From NCBI RefSeq assembly GCF_003014695.1, contig NZ_PYAS01000010.1:124001-188000 (forward strand): a stretch of DNA of 64,000 bases, in the 5' to 3' direction. Source of the stretch: Dyadobacter jiangsuensis. Lineage in GTDB: Bacteria > Bacteroidota > Bacteroidia > Cytophagales > Spirosomataceae. Under the pieces are notes generated by a model. The model worked only from the letters and a program-made list of their open reading frames with translations. It was not told where the DNA came from and ran no database searches. The position numbers were made by a program, and so were the translations under genes. This document shows, piece after piece, positions 35,222-44,503 of the stretch (position 1 is the stretch's first letter; each line of letters starts with the position of its first letter).

Positions 35222-36931
35222 ATGAACAATACCACCGACACCATTGTCATTCTCGTATTCTCCGCATTCGTGATGGGCATTGGGATGCTTTTTGCCCGAA
35301 CGGGGCGCAACCTTAAATCGTTTTTCGCGGGTGGCGAAGCCGTGCCCTGGTTTATCGGCGGGCTCTCGCTGTTCATGAGCTTTTTCTCGGCCGGTACCTT
35401 CGTGGCCTGGGGCTCCATTGCCTACAAACATGGCTGGGTGGCCATTACCATTCAATGGACGATGTGCATCGGCGCGCTGATCACCGCTGTTTACCTCGCC
35501 CCGCGCTGGAAACGGACGGGTGCACTCACCGCAGCCGAGTTCATACGCGAGCGGCTCGGGCCGACGGTCCAGAAGACCTACATATTCATTTTCACGCTGG
35601 TTTCGGTATTTATCAAGGGTTCGGTGCTGTATCCGGTGGCTAAGCTCGTAAGTGCTTCACTGGACTTGCCGCTGGTACCCTGCACGATTGGCCTGGGGCT
35701 ATTCATGATCGCCTACACCGCTGTGGGAGGCCTTTGGGCCGTTATGGTGACCGACATCCTGCAATTTGTGGTACTGTCCGCCGCGGTATTCATTCTGCTG
35801 CCGCTTTCATTTAATAAAGTCGGCGGCTGGGAAGGGTTTACGAATAATATCCCCGATGATTTTTTCAACCTGCTCAATGGCGAATACACGCTCGGTTTCG
35901 TGGCCGCATTCGTGATTTACCACATCTGCTATATCGGCGGCAACTGGACGATGGTGCAGCGTTACACAAGCGTCGATAGCGAGAAGTCAGCCAAAAAGGT
36001 AGCATTTCTTTTTGCAGGTTTATACCTCATCAGCCCGGTGATCTGGATGTTTCCGCCGATGATTTATAAGGCCATTAACCCCGCACTCACCGGTCTGGAC
36101 ACGGAGAATGCCTACCTCATGATCTGCAAGCTCGTGTTACCTCCCGGCTTGCTAGGCCTGATGCTCACGGGCATGTATTTCTCCACTTCGGCCAGCGCCA
36201 ACACCGCACTGAACGTGGTTTCAGCCGTTTTCACCAATGACATTTACAAAGGGATGGTCAACCCGGCGGCTTCCGACAAGCAGCTGATCCGCGTTGCGCG
36301 TGGCTCGTCGTGGTTTTTCGGGTTGGGGATGATAGGCATTGCATTGCTGGTACCCGCTGCAGGAGGCATTGTAGAAGTGGTGCTCAGCATTTCGGCCATT
36401 TCCGGTGGCCCACTGCTCGCACCGCCGCTTTGGGCCTTGTTTTCCAAAAGGCTGAATGGCAGAACGACACTCTGGATTACCGGTATCGGGCTCTGTGTAA
36501 ACCTGTTTTTTAAAACACTCGCCCCGCTCCTGCTCGACTTCAAGCTCTCGCGCGGCATGGAAACGATCGTGGGTGTCGGCCTTCCGCTATTGCTATTGCT
36601 CGCCTACGAATTGTGGGCACGTTCAAAGGATATGACAGCTGACGAATACAACATTTATATGCTTTCGAAAGACCAGCGCAAGCAAGTAGCCGAGAATGCG
36701 GACCCGGAAGAGGCATTGGAAATTAAAAAGCAAAACCGTTTTGGCTTGCAAGTGATCGCCGGGGCGCTGCTCTTTACGGCAGTCATGCTCTTCATTCTGA
36801 GCTTTTTGACTACGGATGGAACGCTGGTAACGGCTGGGGTGGCGGTGGTGGTATTGATTTCGGCGGCGATACCGTTTTCAGCGGCTCGGAAGGTGGTGTT
36901 GGTGAAGGACGAAACGCGGGTAGTAGTGTAA
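35222..36931 (+). CDS. Sodium:solute symporter (SSS family)
   Basis: A 569-residue inner-membrane transporter with about 13 hydrophobic helices, starting at residue ~5 (IVILVFSAFVMGIGMLF). The SSS core is visible in FAGGEAVPWFIGGLSLFMSFFSAGTF, AVGGLWAVMVTDILQFVVL and GLMLTGMYFSTSASANTALNVVSAVFTNDIY. Such carriers take up sugars, sugar acids or other small solutes with sodium. It starts 9 bp after the 858-residue protein and probably imports the monosaccharide or oxidised sugar released in the periplasm by the neighbours. The exact solute is not predictable. Confidence 0.88.
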   Translation: MNNTTDTIVILVFSAFVMGIGMLFARTGRNLKSFFAGGEAVPWFIGGLSLFMSFFSAGTFVAWGSIAYKHGWVAITIQWTMCIGALITAVYLAPRWKRTGALTAAEFIRERLGPTVQKTYIFIFTLVSVFIKGSVLYPVAKLVSASLDLPLVPCTIGLGLFMIAYTAVGGLWAVMVTDILQFVVLSAAVFILLPLSFNKVGGWEGFTNNIPDDFFNLLNGEYTLGFVAAFVIYHICYIGGNWTMVQRYTSVDSEKSAKKVAFLFAGLYLISPVIWMFPPMIYKAINPALTGLDTENAYLMICKLVLPPGLLGLMLTGMYFSTSASANTALNVVSAVFTNDIYKGMVNPAASDKQLIRVARGSSWFFGLGMIGIALLVPAAGGIVEVVLSISAISGGPLLAPPLWALFSKRLNGRTTLWITGIGLCVNLFFKTLAPLLLDFKLSRGMETIVGVGLPLLLLLAYELWARSKDMTADEYNIYMLSKDQRKQVAENADPEEALEIKKQNRFGLQVIAGALLFTAVMLFILSFLTTDGTLVTAGVAVVVLISAAIPFSAARKVVLVKDETRVVV

Positions 36932-36981
36932 AGAAGTTGGCGCCAGGGTTATCGCGTAACGTCGGCGGCCATCAGCATTGC

Positions 36982-37182
36982 TGTTACATGCCTACGGCAT
37001 TTTTGAACAAGAATGGGTCGTCTGGTTCTACCAATATTACATCCCTAGCGGGATTTTACTTGGAAAGGAAACATGGCCACTGCCAGCATTAACAGCAAAA
37101 CAGAAGTCCCGTTAGGGACACAACATTGGTAGCAATATGGAATGTATCAGAAGAAGTGAAATGCCGTCAGGCATGCAACAAC
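36982..37182. repeat. Nested inverted repeat, MITE/REP-like
   Basis: Two pairs of imperfect inverted copies are nested. The outer pair has GTTACATGCCTACGGCAT near 36983 against the complement around 37155-37181. The inner pair has CTACCAATATTACATCCCTAG near 37037 (TCCCTAGCGGGA) against TCCCGTTAGGGA near 37112 and CATTGGTAG near 37126. The block fills the gap between the symporter gene and the small gene at 37.2 kb. No open frame in it looks real. Confidence 0.7.
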
Positions 37183-37206
37183 AAAACGAACGAAAAGCAA
37201 CCGCAA

Positions 37207-37443
37207 CTACATGGATTTCTGGGAGCGCATATGCTCCGATTTCCAGGATTCAATGGTCTGTTCGTCCCAATTATTGGACTCCCAAAGTTGATCTATTTCC
37301 ATATCAATTTTTCTGGCGAAATAATCGGCCAGCATCTTCCGAATATCCCTCAGTTGATCATCGGAAACATTATAGGCATATAGTTTCAGCAATTCGTTTT
37401 GGAGATTGCTCAAACGGGTCGGGGCGGTGTGTGAAGTGGCCAT
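37207..37443 (-). CDS. Small antitoxin-like protein without a visible toxin partner
   Basis: A 78-residue protein (LQNELLKLYAYNVSDDQLRDIRKMLADYFARKIDMEIDQLW) like the short helical proteins that precede PIN-type toxins in Bacteroidota and cyanobacteria. The expected toxin gene would lie downstream on the minus strand below 37207, but that stretch holds only the inverted repeat. It points away from the GH2 gene and overlaps its 5' flank. It is either an orphan antitoxin or a remnant of a lost module. Confidence 0.5.
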   Translation of the reverse strand: MATSHTAPTRLSNLQNELLKLYAYNVSDDQLRDIRKMLADYFARKIDMEIDQLWESNNWDEQTIESWKSEHMRSQKSM

Positions 37444-37522
37444 AATGGAAAATGCTTTTTACAAATTAAACAAAATTCAACCTCGAACAAAAACAAAACC
37501 CCAAACCGAACAACATCACATA

Positions 37523-39583
37523 ATGAAACGCTTAACCCTATTAACCTTCTCATTATTACTCTCATTAACGTGTACACGCCTCGCAGCGCAACCTGGTGCG
37601 GCCCAGCCGAACGCGCCCCAATACCATATCCGCCAACCCAACGCGATACCGCTGCACGGCGAATGGTGGTTCCTGCTTGATCCGGCGGGAGCAGGCATCG
37701 CCGCCCAATGGTACCGGGAAGATCTGGCGAAAGAGAACCGCCAGGACAAGGTTACCGTCCCGCATTGCTTTTCAACAGACCCCCGATACGAGTTTTACAC
37801 CGGTACTGCCTGGTACCGCAAGACTTTCGCCTGGAAAAAAACCACCGGTAAACGGGTAATCCTGCATTTCGACGCTGTTTTTTACAAAAGCAATGTATGG
37901 TTGAACGGCCAGAAAATCGGGGAACACGAGGGCGGGTACACTCCGTTCAGCTTCGATGTGACCGGGCAGTTGAAGGACGGCAACAACCTGCTGGTAGTGG
38001 CCGTGAATAACGATACCTGGAAAACAAATACGATTCCAGGCCTGAAAGACGGTGGTAATATCAACGACGGCTACCCTGCCTGGGTGAATTATGGCGGCAT
38101 TATCCGGCCGGTTTATCTGACGATCGAGCCGGAGGTTTATACTGAAAATGTGAAGATCGAGACAACGCCCGATCTGGCGAAAGGTACGGCGGTGGTTAAG
38201 GCCAAAATCCGGGTTCGGAATGCATCGTCCGCGGCGGCCACGCCAAAAATCGAGTTGACAATTTTGCAGGACAAAAAGCCTCTGACGCTTCGCTGGAAAA
38301 CGAAAACGAAAAGCATTCCGGCGGGACAGACGGCCGTGCTCGAAGCTGAAACGGGGCTGACAGCGACGCAAGTGAAGCTTTGGGATCTGGATCAACCCAA
38401 TCTCTATGAACTGAAAACGGTGGCGGGTGAGGATACGCTGGCCTCGAACTTCGGGATCCGGAAAATTGAAGTGAGCGGTGCACAAATCCTATTGAATGGC
38501 AAGCCGTTCAAAGTCGGCGGCGGCAACCGGGTGATCGACTATCCCGGCATGGGCTCACTGGAACCGGATTGGCTGGTTGAAAAGGATTTCCGCCTGATGA
38601 AGGAAGCCGGCATGGAGTTCCAGCGCCTGACGCATTACACGCCCTCCGAATATTTCTACGACCTCGCCGACCGCTACGGAATGCTCATCATCACCGAAGC
38701 AGGGAACTGGCAGCTTACGCCGAAGCAAATGGACAACGATTCCATGCGCGTGAAGTTCCGCGCTCAGTTCCGCGAGATGGCCGAGCGCGACTGGAACCAC
38801 CCGAGCGTGATCGCATACAGTGTGGGGAATGAATACGGGTCCACCACAGCCAGCGGCCAGCGCTGGACGAAAGACATGATCGCCTACGCACGCGAGCTCG
38901 ATCCTACGCGCCTGTACACGTTCGCGAGTATGCTGTTGAATACCCTACCTGAGAAACCGGAGGATGAAGCGAGCCAGTATGTCGATTTTATTTCCACCAA
39001 TACCTATGGCGGCCATGCCAAATCGCTCGACCATATTCATAAGCTCTACCCTGACAAGCCTGTCTTCATCAGCGAATGGGGAACACGTTCGGACGGCAAA
39101 GGCGGCGAAGTGGGGCAGGCGCAGCATTTAAGCGATGTGATGGTGGAAATACGCAAGCGGCCTTTCGTGGTAGGTGCTTCGTGGTGGACTTATAATGATT
39201 ACCGCAGCAAGCTGTTCGGTACCAACGTGAATGGCTTCCGCCCGTGGGGTATTGTGGGGCCTGACAGGGTGCCAAGGCTGGCCTACCCGGTTCATCAGAA
39301 AGAATTTTCGCCGGTGATTATTGAGAAAACAGACTTCCAAACCGGCGACCAGGGCATTCACCAGTTGACCCTCAAAATCACCTCCCGCGGCGATTTCCCG
39401 GCCCGATCACTCAAAGGTTATACCCTGAAAGCGGGTGACACGAGCATCGCATTGCCCGACCTGAACCCGGGCGAAAGCAAGGACCTGGTAATTCCTGTGC
39501 GCGGGTTTGAAAAGCAAATCCATATCACGGTGATCAAACCGACCGGCTTCATCACCACCCAAACTGACATCGAGCTGAAATAA
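37523..39583 (+). CDS. Glycoside hydrolase family 2 enzyme (beta-glucuronidase-like)
   Basis: A secreted 686-residue GH2 enzyme from the ATG at 37523, which begins a signal peptide (LLTFSLLLSLTCTRLAAQ); a longer in-frame start at 37406 was rejected. It has the jelly-roll sugar-binding domain (LHGEWWFLLDP, FDAVFYKSNVWLNGQKIGEH), an immunoglobulin-like domain and a TIM barrel. Glu437 in SVGNEYG is the expected acid/base and Glu518 in FISEWGTRS the nucleophile. The family includes beta-galactosidases, beta-mannosidases and beta-glucuronidases; overall length and the NEYG/SEWG pair resemble beta-glucuronidase, but the substrate is uncertain. A second FAD oxidoreductase gene follows on the same strand. 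Confidence 0.85.
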   Translation: MKRLTLLTFSLLLSLTCTRLAAQPGAAQPNAPQYHIRQPNAIPLHGEWWFLLDPAGAGIAAQWYREDLAKENRQDKVTVPHCFSTDPRYEFYTGTAWYRKTFAWKKTTGKRVILHFDAVFYKSNVWLNGQKIGEHEGGYTPFSFDVTGQLKDGNNLLVVAVNNDTWKTNTIPGLKDGGNINDGYPAWVNYGGIIRPVYLTIEPEVYTENVKIETTPDLAKGTAVVKAKIRVRNASSAAATPKIELTILQDKKPLTLRWKTKTKSIPAGQTAVLEAETGLTATQVKLWDLDQPNLYELKTVAGEDTLASNFGIRKIEVSGAQILLNGKPFKVGGGNRVIDYPGMGSLEPDWLVEKDFRLMKEAGMEFQRLTHYTPSEYFYDLADRYGMLIITEAGNWQLTPKQMDNDSMRVKFRAQFREMAERDWNHPSVIAYSVGNEYGSTTASGQRWTKDMIAYARELDPTRLYTFASMLLNTLPEKPEDEASQYVDFISTNTYGGHAKSLDHIHKLYPDKPVFISEWGTRSDGKGGEVGQAQHLSDVMVEIRKRPFVVGASWWTYNDYRSKLFGTNVNGFRPWGIVGPDRVPRLAYPVHQKEFSPVIIEKTDFQTGDQGIHQLTLKITSRGDFPARSLKGYTLKAGDTSIALPDLNPGESKDLVIPVRGFEKQIHITVIKPTGFITTQTDIELK

Positions 39584-39637
39584 CTATCTGCGGGCCGCGA
39601 CAGGCCATGCAACCACGACATTTAAAGACCTGACAAG

Positions 39638-41911
39638 ATGATAATCGGAGAATCAACACACAAAAGAGAGCCTAAAACCATTGCATTGGCAGCTGACCTT
39701 GTGATTACGGGAGGCGGATTGACCGGCACCTGCGCAGCCATTACCGCGGCAAGGGCCGGGTTGAAAGTAATATTGGTACAGGACCGGCCGGTGCTGGGCG
39801 GCAACTGTTCGAGTGAAGTGCGGCTTTGGATACTGGGCGCCACCTCGCACATGGGCAACAACAACCGCTGGGCACGCGAGGGTGGGGTTATCGATGAAAT
39901 CATGCTCGAAAACGCCTACCGCAACCCGGACGGCAACCCGCTGATCTTCGATACTGTTTTGCTGGAAAAGGTTACCCAGGAAGCAAACATCTCCCTCCTA
40001 CTGAACACCGCAGTTTACGATCTTGATAAAACACAAAATGGCGACAAGATCGAGGCATTGCATGCATTTTGCAGCCAAAATAGTACCAAATACGCGTTGA
40101 GTGCACCGCTATTCTGCGACTCGTCGGGCGATGGGATCGTAGGGTTTCTGGCGGGTGCTGCTTTCCGGATGGGCGCGGAGTCGATGGATGAATTCGGGGA
40201 GAAGTTCGCGCCGGACAAAGGGTATGGCGAGCTTTTGGGGCACTCTATGTATTTCTATTCCAAAGACATGGGGCGGCCGGTAAAGTTCGTACCGCCTTCC
40301 TTTGCTTTAAAGGATATTACCGAAATCCCGCGTTACAAGACTTTCAACCCCAAAGATTTCGGCTGCCGCTTGTGGTGGCTGGAATATGGTGGCAGGCTGG
40401 ATACCGTGCACGATACCGAGCAAATCAAATGGGAGCTTTGGAAAGTCGTTTACGGGGCCTGGAATTACATTAAAAACTCCGGCGAGTTTCCGGAGGCAGA
40501 GAATATGACGCTCGAATGGGTGGGTACGATACCGGGCAAGCGCGAGAGCCGCCGTTTTGAAGGGGATTACCTGTTGAGGCAGCAGGATGTAGTGGAACAA
40601 AAAGCTTTTCACGACACCGTGGCATTCGGCGGTTGGAGCCTCGACCTCCACCCTGCCGACGGCGTCTATTCCGATCAGGCCGGTTGCAATCAGTGGCATA
40701 GTAAAGGTGTTTACAGCATTCCCTACCGGTGTTTTTACAGCAAAAACATCGATAACCTGTTCATTGCCGGCCGCATTATCAGCGCTACGCACGTCGCATT
40801 CGCGTCTACACGAGTGATGGCCACGAGCGCAACGGGCGGGCAGGCCGTCGCGATTGCCGCAGCAGTTGCCAAAAAGCACAATTGCGCACCGCGAGAAGTC
40901 GGGGAAAAGCATTTGGAAGAACTGCAACTAGAATTATGGCGCTCTGGCCAATATTTGCCGCAAACGGCGATTATTGATCCCGAGAACCTGGTCAACAGCG
41001 CCCAAATCAGCGCCTCTTCGGCATTGAAACTAACAGCGCTCGCCGGTTCCGACCAATGGAAACGCATCGAACATTCCGTAGCCCAAATGTTGCCAGTCAA
41101 AGGCGATATGCCCTGGGTAACCGTTTGGGTGGAGGCCGACAGGGACACGGAGCTGGTTGTGGAACTCCGCAAAAGCAGCAAGCCGTTCAACCACACGCCC
41201 GATGTCACTTTGGAAACCAAAAGCTACCGCTTGATAGCCGGAAAACACGAACTGACGCTCGAATGGGGCAGCTATTTCCCCGAGGAATGTTACGCATTTG
41301 TGTGCTTCCTGAAAAATGAGCACGTCAAAGTCCAGTACAGCGAGCAGCGCGTGACCGGGCTCGTGACCGTTTTCAACGCGACCAATCCTGCCGTTTCCAA
41401 TTACGGAAAGCAGGAACCTGCGGACGACCTGGGTGTCGACACCTTCGAGTTCTGGTGCCCGCAGCGCCGGCCGGCCGGGCTGAACCTCGCATTTACATTA
41501 AGCAAGCCCATTTCTCTTTTTGGAACGGAAAACCTGAAAAACGGCTGGCACCGCCCGATTGCCGGTCCTAACGCCTGGGTAGCAGCACCGGACGACCGTA
41601 ATCCCGAACTCCTGCTGCAATGGAGTGAGCATCAAAGCATTTCTGAAATCGACTTCGTATTCGATACCGATTTCGACCACCCGATGGAGAATGTGATTTA
41701 CGTCCATCCGGAAACCGTGATGCCTTTTTGTACCCAACATATTGAAGTGCTGGACGACGCGGGTAATGTGGTGGGAACAATAAATGACAACCACCTGACG
41801 AAGAGAAGTCTGACATTCACCACACCGGTAACGACCCGTTCACTGAAAATCAAGCTGCAAAACGGCCATGCCCATGTGCCGGTATCGCTGATGGAAGTAC
41901 GCGTTTATTAG
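39638..41911 (+). CDS. FAD-dependent oxidoreductase, probably cytoplasmic (second copy)
   Basis: A 757-residue flavoprotein of the same family as the secreted one in this operon. The Rossmann motif GGGLTGTCAAITAARAG is at residues 25-41, followed by LVQDRPVLGGNCSSEVRLW, CDSSGDGIVGFLAGAAF and the C-terminal FAD block IPYRCFYSKNIDNLFIAGR. There is no signal peptide, so it should work in the cytoplasm, unlike its paralogue. A C-terminal extension of about 280 residues (beta-rich, ending in LKIKLQNGHAHVPVSLMEV) resembles a discoidin-type sandwich. It lies 54 bp after the GH2 gene. A role in oxidising an imported sugar is an inference. Confidence 0.78.
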   Translation: MIIGESTHKREPKTIALAADLVITGGGLTGTCAAITAARAGLKVILVQDRPVLGGNCSSEVRLWILGATSHMGNNNRWAREGGVIDEIMLENAYRNPDGNPLIFDTVLLEKVTQEANISLLLNTAVYDLDKTQNGDKIEALHAFCSQNSTKYALSAPLFCDSSGDGIVGFLAGAAFRMGAESMDEFGEKFAPDKGYGELLGHSMYFYSKDMGRPVKFVPPSFALKDITEIPRYKTFNPKDFGCRLWWLEYGGRLDTVHDTEQIKWELWKVVYGAWNYIKNSGEFPEAENMTLEWVGTIPGKRESRRFEGDYLLRQQDVVEQKAFHDTVAFGGWSLDLHPADGVYSDQAGCNQWHSKGVYSIPYRCFYSKNIDNLFIAGRIISATHVAFASTRVMATSATGGQAVAIAAAVAKKHNCAPREVGEKHLEELQLELWRSGQYLPQTAIIDPENLVNSAQISASSALKLTALAGSDQWKRIEHSVAQMLPVKGDMPWVTVWVEADRDTELVVELRKSSKPFNHTPDVTLETKSYRLIAGKHELTLEWGSYFPEECYAFVCFLKNEHVKVQYSEQRVTGLVTVFNATNPAVSNYGKQEPADDLGVDTFEFWCPQRRPAGLNLAFTLSKPISLFGTENLKNGWHRPIAGPNAWVAAPDDRNPELLLQWSEHQSISEIDFVFDTDFDHPMENVIYVHPETVMPFCTQHIEVLDDAGNVVGTINDNHLTKRSLTFTTPVTTRSLKIKLQNGHAHVPVSLMEVRVY

Positions 41912-41970
41912 CGCGGCTTCCGTTTTTATTCTTTGAAAACTAATAAATTGATCTTAAATTTGCCGTCCTG

Positions 41971-41996
41971 AAATAGCAAACATTAGTTTGCTATTT
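41971..41996. promoter_or_regulatory. Perfect 26-base palindrome upstream of the TSUP gene
   Basis: AAATAGCAAAC (41971-41981) pairs perfectly with GTTTGCTATTT (41986-41996) around ATTA. A second palindrome, TAGTATACTA, is at 42021-42030 just before the TTG start at 42039. They could be a terminator for the oxidoreductase gene, an operator for the sulfur genes, or both. The low G-C content argues somewhat for an operator. Confidence 0.5.
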
Positions 41997-42038
41997 TCTT
42001 GAAAGTTTACTCTATAATTATAGTATACTACATAGACT

Positions 42039-43217
42039 TTGAAGGAAGCGGCGGATTTTACACCCTCAACTGAAAACACCGAAAAGAACTGGGAATCGTT
42101 ACACGTTGCCTATATCGCAAGTGGTGATCCTGAGGAAGATCGGCGTTTGGCTGCGCTTGCACGCGAGCAAGGGAAGGCGGTTTTTCTCCGCGACCTGCCA
42201 GAGGAATCCGACGAAATCTTCCAGTCAGCGGCCGTTAGCGCGGAAAATGACGCTCCGACCATTCCGGTTTCCAGAAATAATCCAAAAACGCCCCTTACCT
42301 GGGAAACGATTCAGCAAAAGCTTTGGGCAGCTACCCTCCGCAAAAGAAGCCGCACCGAAATCGCGGTTAACATCTTCTCTGCGATCGCGTTGATGGTGAT
42401 CGGCCATTTGCTTTTCACGTTTTTTACCTACGACCGGCTGACGCTCCTATGGAACGAATTGGAAGTAAGCGAAGGCTTCTTTTATTATGTTCTAGGCGGC
42501 TTTGTTGCCCAGATGATCGACGGCGCTTTGGGTATGGCTTATGGCGTAACCGCGTCTACGTTTCTGCTGACGGTGGGTGTACCGCCGTCGGCTGTGAGTG
42601 CGAGCGTCCACACTTCGGAGATCTTCACGAGTGGTGTATCGGGTTATATGCACCTGAAATTCGGGAACGTGAACAGCAAATTGTTCAAGAAGATCCTCTT
42701 TCCCGGCGTGCTCGGCGCGATTGTCGGTGCCTATGCCCTATCGTCCCTCGAAAAATACATTTACATCATCAAGCCGTTAGTGGCAATTTATACGCTGATC
42801 CTGGGAATCCTTATTATACAGAAAGCGTTAAAGAAACGAGTTGAAAAAAGGCCGATCAAGAAAATCGGCTGGCTGGCGATGGCAGGCGGAACGCTGGACT
42901 CCATCGGCGGTGGCGGCTGGGGGCCGATTGTTACTTCAACGCTGATTGCGCGTGGAAGGCACCCCAAGTACACCATCGGATCCGTGAACCTGGCGGAGTT
43001 CTTCGTATCGCTGGCAAGCTCGGTTACCTTCATCAGCATTATCGGATTTTCACACTGGCAAGTGGTGCTGGGCCTTATCCTTGGTGGTATGGTGTCCGCC
43101 CCGATCGCCGCCACACTATCCCGCCGCCTGCCCATCAAAACCATGATGATCATGGTAGGAACGATTGTCATTATCGTGAGTGTGAGGATTATTTATATGG
43201 TTTTAAGCAGTTTATAA
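42039..43217 (+). CDS. TSUP (TauE/SafE) sulfite exporter with a partial precorrin-2 dehydrogenase-like N-terminus
   Basis: A 392-residue membrane protein. The C-terminal ~260 residues are a TauE/SafE transporter with two homologous halves (GGFVAQMIDGALGMAYGVTAS and AGGTLDSIGGGGWGPIVTS), thought to carry sulfite or related anions. The first ~110 residues are soluble. A segment in them (HVAYIASGDPEEDRRLAALA, then AVFLRDLPEESDEIF) resembles the second half of the precorrin-2 dehydrogenase domain that some Bacteroidota fuse to TSUP proteins. The NAD-binding glycine-rich first half is absent, and AT-rich DNA with palindromes lies upstream, so the dehydrogenase part is probably inactive. Translation appears to start at TTG 42039. 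It heads the sulfur assimilation genes. Confidence 0.75.
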   Translation: MKEAADFTPSTENTEKNWESLHVAYIASGDPEEDRRLAALAREQGKAVFLRDLPEESDEIFQSAAVSAENDAPTIPVSRNNPKTPLTWETIQQKLWAATLRKRSRTEIAVNIFSAIALMVIGHLLFTFFTYDRLTLLWNELEVSEGFFYYVLGGFVAQMIDGALGMAYGVTASTFLLTVGVPPSAVSASVHTSEIFTSGVSGYMHLKFGNVNSKLFKKILFPGVLGAIVGAYALSSLEKYIYIIKPLVAIYTLILGILIIQKALKKRVEKRPIKKIGWLAMAGGTLDSIGGGGWGPIVTSTLIARGRHPKYTIGSVNLAEFFVSLASSVTFISIIGFSHWQVVLGLILGGMVSAPIAATLSRRLPIKTMMIMVGTIVIIVSVRIIYMVLSSL

Positions 43218-43287
43218 AACGGAGCAATCCGGGAATCATCTATTATACATTTAAGGGCTAACCAACGACAGCCTACGTTTCCACATC

Positions 43288-44475
43288 ATGAAAAAACAGA
43301 CCAAAGCGATACGCACCCAGACCAGTAAAACCAAGTATCGCGAGCATTCGACTCCCCTCTTCCTGACCAGCAGCTTCACATTTGAGAGCGCCGAGCAGGG
43401 AAAAGCACTTTTTGAGGAAACCGAAGAAGGCAACATTTACAGCCGCTTCTCCAACCCGAGCGTACAGGAGTTTGTGGATAAGGTTTGCATGCTGGAAGGT
43501 CTGGAAGACGGCGTGGCAACGGCAACCGGTATGGCGGCCGTATTCGCAAGCATGGCTGCATTGCTGAAAAGCGGCGACCACATCCTGGCTTGTCGTGCAT
43601 TGTTTGGTTCGGCGCACCAGATTATCACGCAAATATTGCCGAAATGGGGCATTTCCCACACGTACCTGGATGCGGACGCGAGCGAGGCTGAATGGGAAGC
43701 GGCAGTACAGCCCAATACCCGCATGATCTACCTCGAAACTCCGTCCAACCCCGGACTCGACCTGGTGGACCTTGAGATGATCGGCCGCATTACCAAGAAA
43801 CACAATATTATTTTCAACGTAGATAACTGCTTTGCCTCACCCGCATTGCAAACTCCGGCCGATTTCGGTGCCGACCTCGTGCTGCATTCCGCGACGAAGT
43901 TCATGGACGGACAAGGCCGCGTGCTGGGAGGTGTGGTTGTAGGTAAAAAAGAATACATCAAGGAGCTGCGCTTTTTCTGTCGCCAGACCGGGCCGTCGAT
44001 GTCGCCATTCAATGCCTGGGTTTTGAGCAAAAGCCTTGAAACACTGAACCTTAGAATGGAAAAACACGCTTCCAACGCATTGGCACTGGCTACGGCATTG
44101 GACAAGCACCCCGACGTAAAATCGGTGAAATATCCATTCCTGGAATCGCATCCGCAATACGAACTCGCAAAACGCCAAATGAGCGCAGGTGGCTCTATCG
44201 TCACCATCGATCTGGAAGGTGGTTTCGAACGCGTAGCAGCATTTATGGACGCATTGGAGATCGCATCACTGTCGTCCAACCTGGGCGACACCCGTACGAT
44301 CGTTACCAACCCGAACACCACGACCCATGCGAAATTGAAGCCGGAGGAGAAAGCTGCATTAGGCATTACCGAAGGTTTAATCCGCATTTCCGTCGGTTTG
44401 GAAGACATCGAAGACCTCATCGAGGACTTCACGCACGCCGTGGAAGTGTCGGTGAAAAGTGATATATTGGAGTAG
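43288..44475 (+). CDS. metZ: O-succinylhomoserine sulfhydrylase
   Basis: A 395-residue cytoplasmic PLP enzyme of the Cys/Met metabolism family that joins sulfide to O-succinylhomoserine to make homocysteine. The PLP lysine is Lys204 in HSATKFMDGQG; YSRFSNPSVQ, ATATGMAAVF, LETPSNP and the final LIRISVGLEDIEDL are family hallmarks. Related enzymes (cystathionine gamma-synthase, O-acetylhomoserine sulfhydrylase) are close, but the text of these motifs fits the sulfhydrylase best. It lies with cysHDN and sulfite reductase, which supplies the sulfide. Confidence 0.85.
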   Translation: MKKQTKAIRTQTSKTKYREHSTPLFLTSSFTFESAEQGKALFEETEEGNIYSRFSNPSVQEFVDKVCMLEGLEDGVATATGMAAVFASMAALLKSGDHILACRALFGSAHQIITQILPKWGISHTYLDADASEAEWEAAVQPNTRMIYLETPSNPGLDLVDLEMIGRITKKHNIIFNVDNCFASPALQTPADFGADLVLHSATKFMDGQGRVLGGVVVGKKEYIKELRFFCRQTGPSMSPFNAWVLSKSLETLNLRMEKHASNALALATALDKHPDVKSVKYPFLESHPQYELAKRQMSAGGSIVTIDLEGGFERVAAFMDALEIASLSSNLGDTRTIVTNPNTTTHAKLKPEEKAALGITEGLIRISVGLEDIEDLIEDFTHAVEVSVKSDILE

Positions 44476-44503
44476 GATTATTCACTTAAATTTAACTATA
44501 CAT

